From an uncultured Porphyromonadaceae bacterium (lineage in GTDB: Bacteria; Bacteroidota; Bacteroidia; Bacteroidales; Muribaculaceae), in contig CABUPJ010000003.1 of the NCBI GenBank assembly GCA_902493335.1, positions 1 to 64,000 of the forward strand: a DNA stretch of 64,000 nt. The letters run 5' to 3'. The notes beneath the pieces are model-generated. The model saw only the letters and a program-made list of their open reading frames with translations, was not told the origin of the DNA and did no database searches. Below are positions 54,393 through 63,595 of this stretch, in pieces. Numbering within the stretch: the first letter of the stretch is position 1; every line of letters begins with the position of its first letter. A program made the translations under genes and the position numbers.

Positions 54393-54410
54393 GACAAATG
54401 GCGTGCCAAA
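54393..54410 (-). promoter_or_regulatory. Sigma-54 (-24/-12) promoter of the efflux operon
   Basis: On the minus strand TTTGGCACG-CCAT-TTGTC: TGGCAC at 54408-54403, a 5-base spacer, then TTGT (54397-54394), differing from TTGC at one base. The GG-to-GT spacing is the strict 10 bases required. Predicted start near 54382, leader about 17 bases. No TAnnTTTG box is seen here, and the operon encodes a sigma-54 activator. Confidence 0.75.
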
Positions 54411-54436
54411 CGGTTAATCAATTGAAATATAGAAAT

Positions 54437-54476
54437 ATAAATAAACGTGCGGGTGTCCGATTCTGAACACCCGCAC
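54437..54476 (-). terminator. Terminator after fbp
   Basis: A perfect 10-bp stem GTGCGGGTGT (54447-54456) / ACACCCGCAC (54467-54476) is followed on the minus strand by GTTTATTTATATTTC. It separates fbp from the efflux operon. Confidence 0.85.
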
Positions 54477-54497
54477 ACTATCGTACGCTTTAATCGG

Positions 54498-56498
54498 TCA
54501 GTTGCGTTCTTTGATGAGGCCTCGGCGATAGGCGGCGAGGAGTTTGTTGAGGTCGATGATCTGGCTGGCGAGCTCGCGGCCTTTATCGGTGTCGCGCACA
54601 CGCATGCGGTCTGATTTATGCTCGCTGACAACGGTGTTCGAGACAATATCAAGGCCTTCCTCGATGGCCTTGACCTGAGATTCGAAAGGTTCGTGTTCGA
54701 CAAGCTGGAATCCGCGCGAATGGTAGACGAGCGTATATCCGGCTATGCCCGTATGGGGCTGATAGGCTTTCGAGAAGCCGCCGTCAATCACGAGGCGCTT
54801 GCCACCGGCCTTGACGGGATTTTCGCCTTTGAGGGTGCGCACGGGCACATGGCCGTTGATGATATGCGAGCCTTCGGCAGGAAGACCGAACTCGGCGAGT
54901 ATCTTGTCGCAGACTTCGGCATCGTCGGCGAGTGTATAGTAGTTGCCGCGGGGTTCGGTGTGTGTCGCGGGGTCGTCGATGAGATAGCGCTCGAGAGTCG
55001 TCATCTTGCTTTTGTCGAAAAGTGGAGAGTCGGGACCACACCATAGATACCACATATAATCTATGGCATAGTTCCGTTCGGGTTCGTCGCCGCCGCGGCA
55101 GGCAAGCTGCACAAGCGTGTCGAGACGGTCGAGCAGACGTTTGCCGCTGAAAGTCTCGCCGTCGACAGTGACGTCTTTGAATGAGGCGTCGGCGTTCATC
55201 GGTATCGAGGCGTGGAACATCAGATTGTTGTTGCACGACAGATAAAGCGAACCGTGGCTGAGAAGACATTCGATATGTCGTCCGAGGCGTTCGCTGTTGA
55301 CAAATGAGTTGTGGAGCAGTCCGACAATCTGACTCTCGGCTTCTGTGAGACGGTAGGGGTTCCCGGGGTCAATCGTCGGGAAGTCGGTATCTTTGAGCTG
55401 ATATTCTGTGCCGTCGATATTGATGGTGCCGCGTGCATAGTCGATTCGGCCGAGCAGCAGGCGGTCTTCCATCCTGTAGTCGGGGTGACGATCGATGATC
55501 TGTCCCTCGAGTTTCCACTGTATGACCGCGATGGCTTTGTGCATGCCGGCCATGATGGCTTTTTCATATTCTGAATACATGCGCTCGGGGTCTTTTATGC
55601 GGGGCTTGTATATCGCGGCGTCGACATCTTTGTATGTCTCCATGGCGAAGGTAGCCAGCGGCAGTAGGTTGATGGCATAGCCTTCTTCAAGAGTTTCGAC
55701 ATTGCCGTATCTCAGGGCGATTCTGACGGCGTTGGCTATCGAGGCGTCGTTGCCGGCGTATGCGCCCATCCAGAGAATGTCGTGGTTGCCCCACTGAATA
55801 TCGAAGTCGTGGTAGGCGCAGATGGTGTCCATGATTATATGCGCGCCCGGGCCGCGGTCATAGATGTCGCCGATGACATGGAGCCTGTCGATGGCGAGAC
55901 GCTGTATCAGCTCGCACATGGCGGCGATGAAATCGTCGGCGCGGCGCGTCGAGATGATTGTCGAGATGATTTGCTTGAAATAATCCTGTTTGTTGGGGTC
56001 AGCTTCGGTCTCGTGGAGCAGCTCCTGGATTATGTAGCTGAAGTCTTTCGGGAGCGCTTTGTTGACCTTCGAGCGGGTATATTTCGACGAAACGCTCTGG
56101 CAGACTTTGACAAGGCGGTTGAGCATGATCTCATACCACTCGCATATATCTGTCTCATGCTGTTTGACGAGTTTGAGTTTCTCGCGTGGATAATAAATCA
56201 GAGTGCAGAGATCTTTCTTCTCGGCTTCGCGCAGTGTCGTGCCGAAGATTTCGTTGACTTTACGTTTGACAGTGCCGGAGGCGTTTTTCAAGACATGCTG
56301 GAATGCTTCGTATTCACCGTGGATGTCGGTGAGGAAATGCTCGGTGCCTTTGGGCAGATTGAGGATAGCTTCGAGATTTATGATTTCAGTGCTTGCCGAC
56401 GCGATTGTCGGGAACGACCGCGACAGCAGTTCGAGATATTTGAGATCGGCTTTGATTTCGGCGGTAGAGTAGTGTATGTGACGGTTCATTTTAATCAT
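54498..56498 (-). CDS. fbp: Fructose-1,6-bisphosphatase, class III
   Basis: 666 residues, the class III length. It has a calcineurin-like core: LTDIHGEYEAF, HVIGDIYDRGPGAH, WGNHDILWMGA, and a late INGHVPV; the other FBPase classes share no such motifs. It dephosphorylates fructose-1,6-bisphosphate in gluconeogenesis. Its ATG shares one base with the stop of the preceding RyR-domain gene (TAATG), so translation is coupled. A second Met is three codons in. Confidence 0.96.
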   Translation of the reverse strand: MIKMNRHIHYSTAEIKADLKYLELLSRSFPTIASASTEIINLEAILNLPKGTEHFLTDIHGEYEAFQHVLKNASGTVKRKVNEIFGTTLREAEKKDLCTLIYYPREKLKLVKQHETDICEWYEIMLNRLVKVCQSVSSKYTRSKVNKALPKDFSYIIQELLHETEADPNKQDYFKQIISTIISTRRADDFIAAMCELIQRLAIDRLHVIGDIYDRGPGAHIIMDTICAYHDFDIQWGNHDILWMGAYAGNDASIANAVRIALRYGNVETLEEGYAINLLPLATFAMETYKDVDAAIYKPRIKDPERMYSEYEKAIMAGMHKAIAVIQWKLEGQIIDRHPDYRMEDRLLLGRIDYARGTINIDGTEYQLKDTDFPTIDPGNPYRLTEAESQIVGLLHNSFVNSERLGRHIECLLSHGSLYLSCNNNLMFHASIPMNADASFKDVTVDGETFSGKRLLDRLDTLVQLACRGGDEPERNYAIDYMWYLWCGPDSPLFDKSKMTTLERYLIDDPATHTEPRGNYYTLADDAEVCDKILAEFGLPAEGSHIINGHVPVRTLKGENPVKAGGKRLVIDGGFSKAYQPHTGIAGYTLVYHSRGFQLVEHEPFESQVKAIEEGLDIVSNTVVSEHKSDRMRVRDTDKGRELASQIIDLNKLLAAYRRGLIKERN

Positions 56499-58948
56499 TA
56501 TTTTTTGTCGGTAACGACATATTTACTGAGGTCTTCAGGCCAGCGGAGTCGCTTGTTTTCAATATCTTCAGCAGCTTTTACTATATAAGGTATACTCTTG
56601 ATGATATAGACGTCATATAACCATGGCTCAGACGATTTCTCTTCAGGGACCCATTCACCGCTCCAAAGGTCAATATCTTTGGTCATGTCGCGCAAGCGCT
56701 CGTTGGATAGCAGGTTTATATGAACGTGACGGCTTTTCAGCTCCGATTTTTTGGCACTTACGGCTTGTTTAAAGGCTTCCGGATCGGCTGATTCGTCGGG
56801 AAGCTCGCACGCAAGTACCGGACGGTAGCCGATAAGCAGCTCTTCGACGTTCCAGCGGTTGTGCTCGGTCAGCGCGAGCAGTTTTTTCTCTTCGTCGGTC
56901 ATCGGTCTGACATCCTTAGTGTTGGCAATGCCGATGGACCTGAGTTTAAACGGTATGGAGTTGGCCGAATAGAGCGACGACCATATCGAGGCGATGCGGC
57001 TCTTGCCGTTTTTATTGCCGAGGCTTTGCCATTGCAGCATCACGTCGACAAAGGTGTCGACGGCTTTCTGTGACAGCTTTCCTTCATCGGGGCCTGATGC
57101 TATCTTATCACCGATGCTGTTGATTTCCGTATTCGTGTAGACATAGTTGATCATGGCCGGCATCGTCTGGTCGAGGTGCTTCAGGATGCAACAGCTTTTG
57201 AGCATGCCGAAAGGTCTCAGACGTTCATACCGGCGGAATTTGTCGTTGTCTTTGATGGTTACACCGCTTGCGAGGTCGTTGATGAGAGCTCCGGTCGAAT
57301 TCTGATGGACTAACACCTGCAGACAGTCTGTGTAGACGGCTTCGGGCATATAGAGCGCGGCCGAAGCGGCGGCTGCGTCGTCGGGTATGCAGATGGCGAT
57401 TGATGTCCTGTAGTTCCTGTCTGTGGCCGCGGCTGTGAGATAGCGTCTGACGGCGGGGTCGGCGATGTCGCCCTTGATGAACTCCCAGTCGACGTCGACG
57501 AAGTTGTCGCCGAGCATGCCGTAGGGATATTTGGCGTTGAACGGTGACGACGGGTCGGTTTTCCACGGCTCGACCCAAGCCTCCGGAGTACGCTTCCTGC
57601 CGTCTTTGACGGGGTCGATATGAGGCGGACAGTCATAGACGAGATTTCCCGCGCCGGCATCGGCGTAGCGGCTGCGCGACAGCTCGAAGAGTGCGTTGAA
57701 ACGGCCTTTGAAGTAATTCATCTCGCGGTCGGCGTTGATGTCGATGAAGGTTATCAATGTACGCGGATGCCCCAGCTTTTTGTTGAGGAAGTTGGGAAAA
57801 TGACAGGCGTGGGCAGCCTCGACGGCCATCGAGACGCCTTCTCGCGACATGCCGACTATAATCAGATGGACGCGCTCGGGCGAGTCGAATCTGATGCCTT
57901 CTTTGCCGTCGAGCGGTTTATAGCGGTCGTTTTCGCTGACGATGACCTGCTGGGCCCAGATTTCATAGATATTGAAGGGCATGAATTTGAGTTTGCCTTT
58001 GTCTTTAAGCTCGACATCGGTAAACTGGAAGGCTGTGAACGTCGACTGATGGTCGAACATGACATTGCATGGTATCGGGCGGTATACCTTGGTTTTCGGG
58101 TCGGGCGACTGGTCGTCGTTTCCGCCGGTTGTCGCTTTGACTTCGAGCGGCGTGACGTCGTGGGCTTTCTGACCGACGATTTCCCCGACTATATTAAGCG
58201 ACTTGAGGTTGATGGCGTCGTGGCTTGTGCCGTCGATGTCACGCGACTCGCCGATGATGAATATCTCTTTTGCCAGCTCGAGGTTCAGCTCCAGAAGATT
58301 TTCTTTTGAGGTGCGCTCGCCGAAGTAGATGATGACCGACTCGAGGTCGTCGGCGTCGTTGAGAACCGACAGCAGTTCGCGGCGCAGTTCTTCGGGGTCG
58401 CGTTTGGTCTGGATGAGGATGTAGTCATATTCGCGGCGTTCTTTCATCTCCTTGATTAGACTTGCCACTACTGGATGACCGCCGATGATTACGGCGAATT
58501 CCGATTTCTTGAAAATATTATAGCGGGCCTGGCCGTTCTCATACTCGCTCCGGCGGTTGCTCAGCCAGTTGACAAGCACGGTGACGACAATGCCGTTGAC
58601 CGCGAACAGGCCGAAAAGCGTTACGGCGATGCCGTAGATCCAGTCGACGAAGTGGCCGTCTTCGAGCGAGTTGGGATTGGTCAGCTGAACGAATGTCGTG
58701 TAGACATTCCAGTTTGTCTCGCCTTCGGCTCTGCAATAGATATAGTTGATGGCGAGTCCGACGAGCCACATGGTCAGAAAGATGACAAGCGTGATTGCCA
58801 TGAAAAAACCGAACTGACGTTTGAGGCTTTTGCTCATAAGCCGGTTGAGTGTCAGTTCATAGCGGCTGCCGCTCCAGTGTCGTGGCGACCATTCGTTGTA
58901 TAGGTGACGACCTTTGTTGTTTTTCTGCTTCATGGCTACGTTTTTCAA
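56498..58948 (-). CDS. Two-TM, dual-Rossmann (RCK-like), RyR-domain membrane protein
   Basis: 816 residues. TM1 is at about 47-71 and TM2 at about 103-129; between them lies a pore-loop-like NVYTTFVQLTNPN. Then come an RCK/TrkA-N-like Rossmann domain (about 150-260; EFAVIIGGHPVVASLI, YDYILIQTKRD), a second one (about 358-440; HLIIVGMSREGVSMAVEAA, TFIDINADRE), and at about 690-760 a RyR-type domain (TEHNRWNVEELLIGYRP). The order of membrane pair, Rossmann, Rossmann recalls the CASTOR/POLLUX channels. No TVGYG filter is seen, so conduction is not proven. A second start at 58933 is possible. Stop overlaps the fbp start. Confidence 0.75.
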   Translation of the reverse strand: MKNVAMKQKNNKGRHLYNEWSPRHWSGSRYELTLNRLMSKSLKRQFGFFMAITLVIFLTMWLVGLAINYIYCRAEGETNWNVYTTFVQLTNPNSLEDGHFVDWIYGIAVTLFGLFAVNGIVVTVLVNWLSNRRSEYENGQARYNIFKKSEFAVIIGGHPVVASLIKEMKERREYDYILIQTKRDPEELRRELLSVLNDADDLESVIIYFGERTSKENLLELNLELAKEIFIIGESRDIDGTSHDAINLKSLNIVGEIVGQKAHDVTPLEVKATTGGNDDQSPDPKTKVYRPIPCNVMFDHQSTFTAFQFTDVELKDKGKLKFMPFNIYEIWAQQVIVSENDRYKPLDGKEGIRFDSPERVHLIIVGMSREGVSMAVEAAHACHFPNFLNKKLGHPRTLITFIDINADREMNYFKGRFNALFELSRSRYADAGAGNLVYDCPPHIDPVKDGRKRTPEAWVEPWKTDPSSPFNAKYPYGMLGDNFVDVDWEFIKGDIADPAVRRYLTAAATDRNYRTSIAICIPDDAAAASAALYMPEAVYTDCLQVLVHQNSTGALINDLASGVTIKDNDKFRRYERLRPFGMLKSCCILKHLDQTMPAMINYVYTNTEINSIGDKIASGPDEGKLSQKAVDTFVDVMLQWQSLGNKNGKSRIASIWSSLYSANSIPFKLRSIGIANTKDVRPMTDEEKKLLALTEHNRWNVEELLIGYRPVLACELPDESADPEAFKQAVSAKKSELKSRHVHINLLSNERLRDMTKDIDLWSGEWVPEEKSSEPWLYDVYIIKSIPYIVKAAEDIENKRLRWPEDLSKYVVTDKK

Positions 58949-58955
58949 ATTTTTA

Positions 58956-58963
58956 CAAAATTA
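58956..58963 (-). promoter_or_regulatory. -7 box for the RyR-domain gene and fbp
   Basis: Minus strand TAATTTTG followed by T, 7 bases before the first possible ATG and 22 before the second; this favours the start at 58933 unless the message is leaderless. Confidence 0.5.
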
Positions 58964-58993
58964 ATCTTTTTGTATAAATAATTGTGGTCGGCG

Positions 58994-59029
58994 ACGAAAA
59001 AAACGGCGACCGCAATCATGCGGCCGCCG
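58994..59029 (-). terminator. Terminator of the nqr operon
   Basis: CGGCGACCGC (59004-59013) pairs with GCGGCCGCCG (59020-59029) with one mismatch, then seven T on the minus strand. It lies 27 bp after the nqrF stop. Confidence 0.9.
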
Positions 59030-59055
59030 CGTATATCTGTAAGAGAAGGCGTTTT

Positions 59056-60360
59056 TTAGCCTCCGAAGTTGTCGTAATGGATTGATGACGGCTCGACGCC
59101 GAGGCCATAGAGCATCTTGTTGACGGCATTGCTCATCGGGCCTGGACCGCACATATAGTACTCGATATCCTCGGGATCGGGATGGTCTTTGAGATATGTA
59201 TCGTAGATTACCTGATGGACGAAGCCGGGTGTATAGGCCACGCCGATTTCGTCGGCGACGGGGTCGGGACGGTCGAGCGCGAGGTGAAATTTGAAATTGG
59301 GGAATTCTTTCTCAAGAGCGAGGAAATCGTCGAGATAGAAGACCTCGTTGAGGGCGCGGGCGCCGTAGAAATAGTTCATGACACGGTCGGTGCAGTGGAG
59401 CGTCTTTGTCATGTGCATGATCTGCGAGCGCAGGGGAGCCATGCCGGCGCCACCGCCAATCCACATCATTTCGGCCTTTGAGTCGAAAATAGGATGGAAG
59501 TCGCCGTAGGGACCGCTCATCAGCACCTTGTCGCCGGGTTTGAGTGTGAAGATATAGCTCGACGCGATGCCCGGATTGACGTCCATGAAACCGACCTCGG
59601 GTTTCGGCTTGAACGGAGGCGTCGCGATGCGCACGGTGAGCATGATGCGGTCGCCCTCGGCCGGATAGTTGGCCATGGAGTAGGCGCGTATTGTCGTATC
59701 CTCGTTCTTGCATTTGAGCGAGAAGAGGCCGAATTTTTCCCATGCCGGCAGATACTCGGGGCCGATGAGGTCTTTGTCGATGTCGCGGTCATAGTCCATC
59801 GAGAATGCAGGTATCTTAATCTGCGCGTAAGAGCCGGGGATGAAGTTCATGTGTTCGCCCTCGGGCAGTTTGACGATAAACTCCTTGATGAAAGTGGCGA
59901 CGTTGCGGTTCGAGATGACCTCGCACTCCCACTCCTTGACGTCGAGCACCGATGCCGGCACGTCGATTTTGAGGTCGCCTTTGACTTTGAGCTGACAGCC
60001 AAGACGCCAGCCTTCTTTGATTTCCTTGCGGGTGAAATGGACCGTTTCAGTCGGCAGTATCTCGCCGCCGCCTTCGACGACCTTGACCTTGCACTGGCCG
60101 CAGCTGCCTTTGCCGCCGCAGGCCGAGGGAAGGAAAATGTTGTTGTCGGCCATGGTCGAGAGGAGTGATTTGCCCGAAGAGGCTTCGACTGTCTTGTCGT
60201 TGTTGATGGTGATGGTGACGTTGCCGGTGTTGACAAGATATTTCTTGGCAATCAGTAGTATTATCACCAGAACGAGCGTTATCAGCAGGAATATGCCTAC
60301 GCCCGTGAGCAGGGTGAGGCTTGTTGTCGATTGCAGTAATATTTGGTTGAGCGTTGTCAT
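59056..60360 (-). CDS. nqrF: Na+-translocating NADH:quinone reductase subunit F
   Basis: 434 residues. One N-terminal helix (about 17-38); a plant-type [2Fe-2S] ferredoxin domain with Cys81, Cys87, Cys90 (ACGGKGSCGQCK) and Cys122; then an FAD domain (RAYSMANYP) and an NADH domain (MWIGGGAGMAPLRSQI). It is the NADH entry point of Na+-NQR. Last gene of the operon, 6 bp after nqrE. Confidence 0.97.
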   Translation of the reverse strand: MTTLNQILLQSTTSLTLLTGVGIFLLITLVLVIILLIAKKYLVNTGNVTITINNDKTVEASSGKSLLSTMADNNIFLPSACGGKGSCGQCKVKVVEGGGEILPTETVHFTRKEIKEGWRLGCQLKVKGDLKIDVPASVLDVKEWECEVISNRNVATFIKEFIVKLPEGEHMNFIPGSYAQIKIPAFSMDYDRDIDKDLIGPEYLPAWEKFGLFSLKCKNEDTTIRAYSMANYPAEGDRIMLTVRIATPPFKPKPEVGFMDVNPGIASSYIFTLKPGDKVLMSGPYGDFHPIFDSKAEMMWIGGGAGMAPLRSQIMHMTKTLHCTDRVMNYFYGARALNEVFYLDDFLALEKEFPNFKFHLALDRPDPVADEIGVAYTPGFVHQVIYDTYLKDHPDPEDIEYYMCGPGPMSNAVNKMLYGLGVEPSSIHYDNFGG

Positions 60361-60366
60361 GTCTGA

Positions 60367-60984
60367 TCAGATTTTAATGCCGAGAAAGCTCATGAACGCT
60401 ATTCCCATCAAGGCGGTTAAGATGAATGTGATGCCGACGCCGCGGAGCGGAGCGGGTATATTCGAGTACTGGGCGATGCGTTCGCGTATGGCGGCGATGG
60501 CCGTGATGGCGAGGAGCCAGCCGAGACCCCATCCGCCGCCGGCGCATACTGCCGTCCAGACGTTGGGAAAATCACGCTGCTGCATGAACAGCGAACCGCC
60601 GAGGATGGCGCAGTTGACGGCGATAAGAGGCAGGAAGATGCCGAGCGAGGCATAGAGCGACGGGCTGTATTTCTCGACCACCATCTCGACGAGCTGGGTC
60701 ATCGAGGCGATGACGGCGATGAAGAGTATCAGCGACAGGAAGCTGAGGTCTATGCCGGCATATTCGGGGCCGAGCCAGGAGAGGGCGCCCGCTTTCAGCA
60801 CATAGGTTTCAAGAAGATAGTTGATGGGAAGCGTGATGACGAGCATGAATGTCACGGCGACGCCGAGACCGAAGGCGGTCTTGACATTCTTGCTCACCGC
60901 CAGAAACGAGCACATGCCTAAGAAGTAGGCGAATATCATGTTGTCGACGAAAATCGACCTTATGAACAGATTGAAATTTTCCAT
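60367..60984 (-). CDS. nqrE: Na+-NQR subunit E
   Basis: 205 residues with six membrane helices. Signature pieces are NMIFAYFLGMCSFLAVSKN and VNCAILGGSLFMQQRDF with the conserved Cys involved in iron binding at the D/E interface. It lies between nqrD and nqrF. Confidence 0.97.
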   Translation of the reverse strand: MENFNLFIRSIFVDNMIFAYFLGMCSFLAVSKNVKTAFGLGVAVTFMLVITLPINYLLETYVLKAGALSWLGPEYAGIDLSFLSLILFIAVIASMTQLVEMVVEKYSPSLYASLGIFLPLIAVNCAILGGSLFMQQRDFPNVWTAVCAGGGWGLGWLLAITAIAAIRERIAQYSNIPAPLRGVGITFILTALMGIAFMSFLGIKI

Positions 60985-61007
60985 AATTCGCGGTTATAAT
61001 GTCTGAT

Positions 61008-61634
61008 TTATGGTTCCTGAAGATCTTTGTTGCGGCTGCGGTGTACCCAGATGATGCAGGCCACGGTGACGAGCGCCATGGGCGGCAGAATCATCAGGCC
61101 GTTGTTGACATATCCGGCTTCATAGAACGAGTCGGGCACGACCTGATAGCCGAGCAGTGTGCCGCTGCCGAGCAGTTCGCGGAAGAAGCCCACGATTATC
61201 AATATGATGGCGTAACCGACGCCGTTGCCTATGCCGTCGAGAAACGAGGCCCACGGACGGTTGGCCATCGCGAAGGCTTCGAGACGGCCCATCAGGATAC
61301 AATTGGTTATTATCAGGCCGATGAACACCGACAGCTGTTTGCTGACATCATAGGCATAGGCCTGCAGCAGCTGGCTGACGATGACGACGAGACCGGCGAC
61401 GACAACGAGCTGGACGATAATACGTATGTTTGTCGGAATCGTGTTGCGTATCAGTGATATAATTACATTCGAGAATGCGAGGACGGCTATGACCGAGAGT
61501 CCCATGACCATGGCCGGGGCAAGTTTTGCCGTGACTGCTAGCACAGAGCAGATGCCAAGAATCTGTACTATTACCGGATTGTTTTTAGAGAACGGATTGA
61601 AAAGTACGCTTTTATAATCAATTTTTTCGGCCAT
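61008..61634 (-). CDS. nqrD: Na+-NQR subunit D
   Basis: 208 residues with six membrane helices. NPVIVQILGICSVLAVTAKLAPA and ITNCILMGRLEAFAMAN are conserved NqrD segments. It starts 3 bp after the nqrC stop, paired with nqrE in the sodium channel core. Confidence 0.97.
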   Translation of the reverse strand: MAEKIDYKSVLFNPFSKNNPVIVQILGICSVLAVTAKLAPAMVMGLSVIAVLAFSNVIISLIRNTIPTNIRIIVQLVVVAGLVVIVSQLLQAYAYDVSKQLSVFIGLIITNCILMGRLEAFAMANRPWASFLDGIGNGVGYAIILIIVGFFRELLGSGTLLGYQVVPDSFYEAGYVNNGLMILPPMALVTVACIIWVHRSRNKDLQEP

Positions 61635-61637
61635 GGC

Positions 61638-62348
61638 TTATTTGTTTAAAGTTGACAGAAAATTCTTATAGGGAGTGAGACAGTCATCGAGCATGGCGGC
61701 GACGCCCTTGCTGGTGATAGTGCCGCCCGAGATGGCGTTGACATAATCTTCGCCGTCCGACGGTTTTTGGCCGGCTTTTATGACGTTGACAGGTTTGAAC
61801 CGGCCGTCTTTGAAGACGTGCTTGCCGTCAAACTGGTCGCTGAACGCCGGTTTCTCGATTTCGGCGCCCAGACCGGGAGTCTCGCCCTGATGGGCGAAGT
61901 AGGCACCATAGATTGTCGAACCGTCGCTGTCAAACGACACATAGCCCCAGATCGGACCCCAGAGACCGGCACCGTTGACGGGCACGATATATTTGAGACC
62001 TTTGTCACCGAGGTCGCAGACATAGACAGGCAGGAGTCTTTCGGCCGCGGGCTTTTTGCTCTCAATTGTTGTGTTGACGTTGAAGGCGTCGCCGTCGACA
62101 CGGGCGCCGTCTTCCCTGATAATGAAACTTTCGGTGATATGCTCGCGGTAGATGTCGATGATGTTCTCGCCTTTTTCAGCGGTGATATGCACAGATGCCA
62201 TGATCTGACGCATCTTGTCGGCATCGAGATTGGCCTGCTGGCGGGGTTTTAACGACATTGCCGTGAAAGCGAGCGCCGAGCCGACCAGGACGACGAGCGC
62301 CACGATATATATTATCGTATAAGTGTTGCTTTGCTTGTTCATGGTCAT
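61638..62348 (-). CDS. nqrC: Na+-NQR subunit C
   Basis: 236 residues: one N-terminal helix (about 10-30) and a periplasmic FMN domain. The covalent FMN threonine is Thr210 in ISGGTITSKGV. It passes electrons between the other FMN and iron sites. The start overlaps nqrB by 4 bp (ATGA). Confidence 0.96.
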   Translation of the reverse strand: MTMNKQSNTYTIIYIVALVVLVGSALAFTAMSLKPRQQANLDADKMRQIMASVHITAEKGENIIDIYREHITESFIIREDGARVDGDAFNVNTTIESKKPAAERLLPVYVCDLGDKGLKYIVPVNGAGLWGPIWGYVSFDSDGSTIYGAYFAHQGETPGLGAEIEKPAFSDQFDGKHVFKDGRFKPVNVIKAGQKPSDGEDYVNAISGGTITSKGVAAMLDDCLTPYKNFLSTLNK

Positions 62349-63562
62349 GCTGTTTTTGAGTTTATACGTGTGCGGCGCATGCGTCGGCGGATGTTAGCCT
62401 GCACGACACAGTAGTCGATGAGCGGTGCGAAGGCGTTCATCAGAAGCACTGCGAGCATCGCGCCCTCGGGATAACCGTTGTTGTATGTGCGGATGATGAC
62501 GGCAATCACGCCGATAAGCAGGCCGTAGATATATTTGCCGGTTGTCGTGCGTGCCGCCGTGACCGGGTCGGTAGCCATGAAGACAGCCGCAAAGGCGAAG
62601 CCGCCGTAGAGAAGCTGGTCGACGGGCGACAGATACGAAGCGGGGTAGGTCGGAGTCTCGAATGTGTTGGCGATCCAGCCCATGAGGAGTCCGCCTGCAA
62701 AGACAGACAGCATGATGCGCCAGTCGGCGATGCGGCAGAAGAGCAGAATCGCGGCGCCGATGAGAATGCAGATTACCGAAGTCTCGCCGAATGAGCCCGG
62801 AATAAGGCCGACAAAAGCGTCCCACGCCGACAGAGGTTCTCCGGCAGCGCCCGTGAGTTCAAGTGCGCCGCCGCTGTGTGTGGCGATCTGACCCAGGGGA
62901 GTGGCGCAGGTATAGCCGTCGACGACGGGAGTACCGTAGCCGAGCGCTTTTCCCGTGGCGACAAACACTTTGTCGCCCGACATCTGTGCCGGATAGCTGA
63001 AGAAGAGGACGGCGCGGGTGACAAGGGCCACGTTGAAGATGTTATAGCCTGTGCCGCCGAAGACTTCCTTGACGAAGATGACCGAGAAGGCTACGGCCAC
63101 GGCCATCATCCAGAGCGGAGTCTCGACCGGAAGTATCATAGGTATGAGTATGCCTGAGACAAGGAATCCTTCCTGGATTTCCTCGTGACGCCACTGGGCG
63201 AAGGCAAATTCTATGCCGAGGCCTACAAGATAGGCGACGACGACTTTGGGCAGTATCGACAGGAAGCCGTAGAGCATCATCTCCCAGAACGGGAAAGTGT
63301 CAAGTCCGAGGGCAAGCTGATGCTGATAGCCCGTGTTATACATGCCGAAAAAGAAACACGGCATCAGAGCCATGACGACGATTATCATCGTGCGTTTCGA
63401 GTCTATGGCATCGTGAATCTGGAGCCCGCGTTTGGGTGAAGTGGTCGACGGCGTGAAAAGGAAGGTGTCGAAACCGTCGAAAACAGATCTGAATGCGTGC
63501 AGTTTCCCGCCTTCTTCAAAGTTGGGCCTTACACGGTCGAGATAGTTTTTTAAAAATTTCAC
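62345..63562 (-). CDS. nqrB: Na+-NQR subunit B
   Basis: 405 residues with about ten membrane helices. The covalent FMN threonine is Thr221 in DGYTCATPL (usually SGAT; here CAT). EGFLVSGILIPMILPVETPLWM and KEVFGGTGYNIFN are conserved. It holds the main Na+ translocation and quinone-linked path. A 33-bp gap separates it from nqrA. Confidence 0.97.
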   Translation of the reverse strand: MKFLKNYLDRVRPNFEEGGKLHAFRSVFDGFDTFLFTPSTTSPKRGLQIHDAIDSKRTMIIVVMALMPCFFFGMYNTGYQHQLALGLDTFPFWEMMLYGFLSILPKVVVAYLVGLGIEFAFAQWRHEEIQEGFLVSGILIPMILPVETPLWMMAVAVAFSVIFVKEVFGGTGYNIFNVALVTRAVLFFSYPAQMSGDKVFVATGKALGYGTPVVDGYTCATPLGQIATHSGGALELTGAAGEPLSAWDAFVGLIPGSFGETSVICILIGAAILLFCRIADWRIMLSVFAGGLLMGWIANTFETPTYPASYLSPVDQLLYGGFAFAAVFMATDPVTAARTTTGKYIYGLLIGVIAVIIRTYNNGYPEGAMLAVLLMNAFAPLIDYCVVQANIRRRMRRTRINSKTA

Positions 63563-63595
63563 GGTGATATTTTTGTTTGAAGTTAATATCGTATG

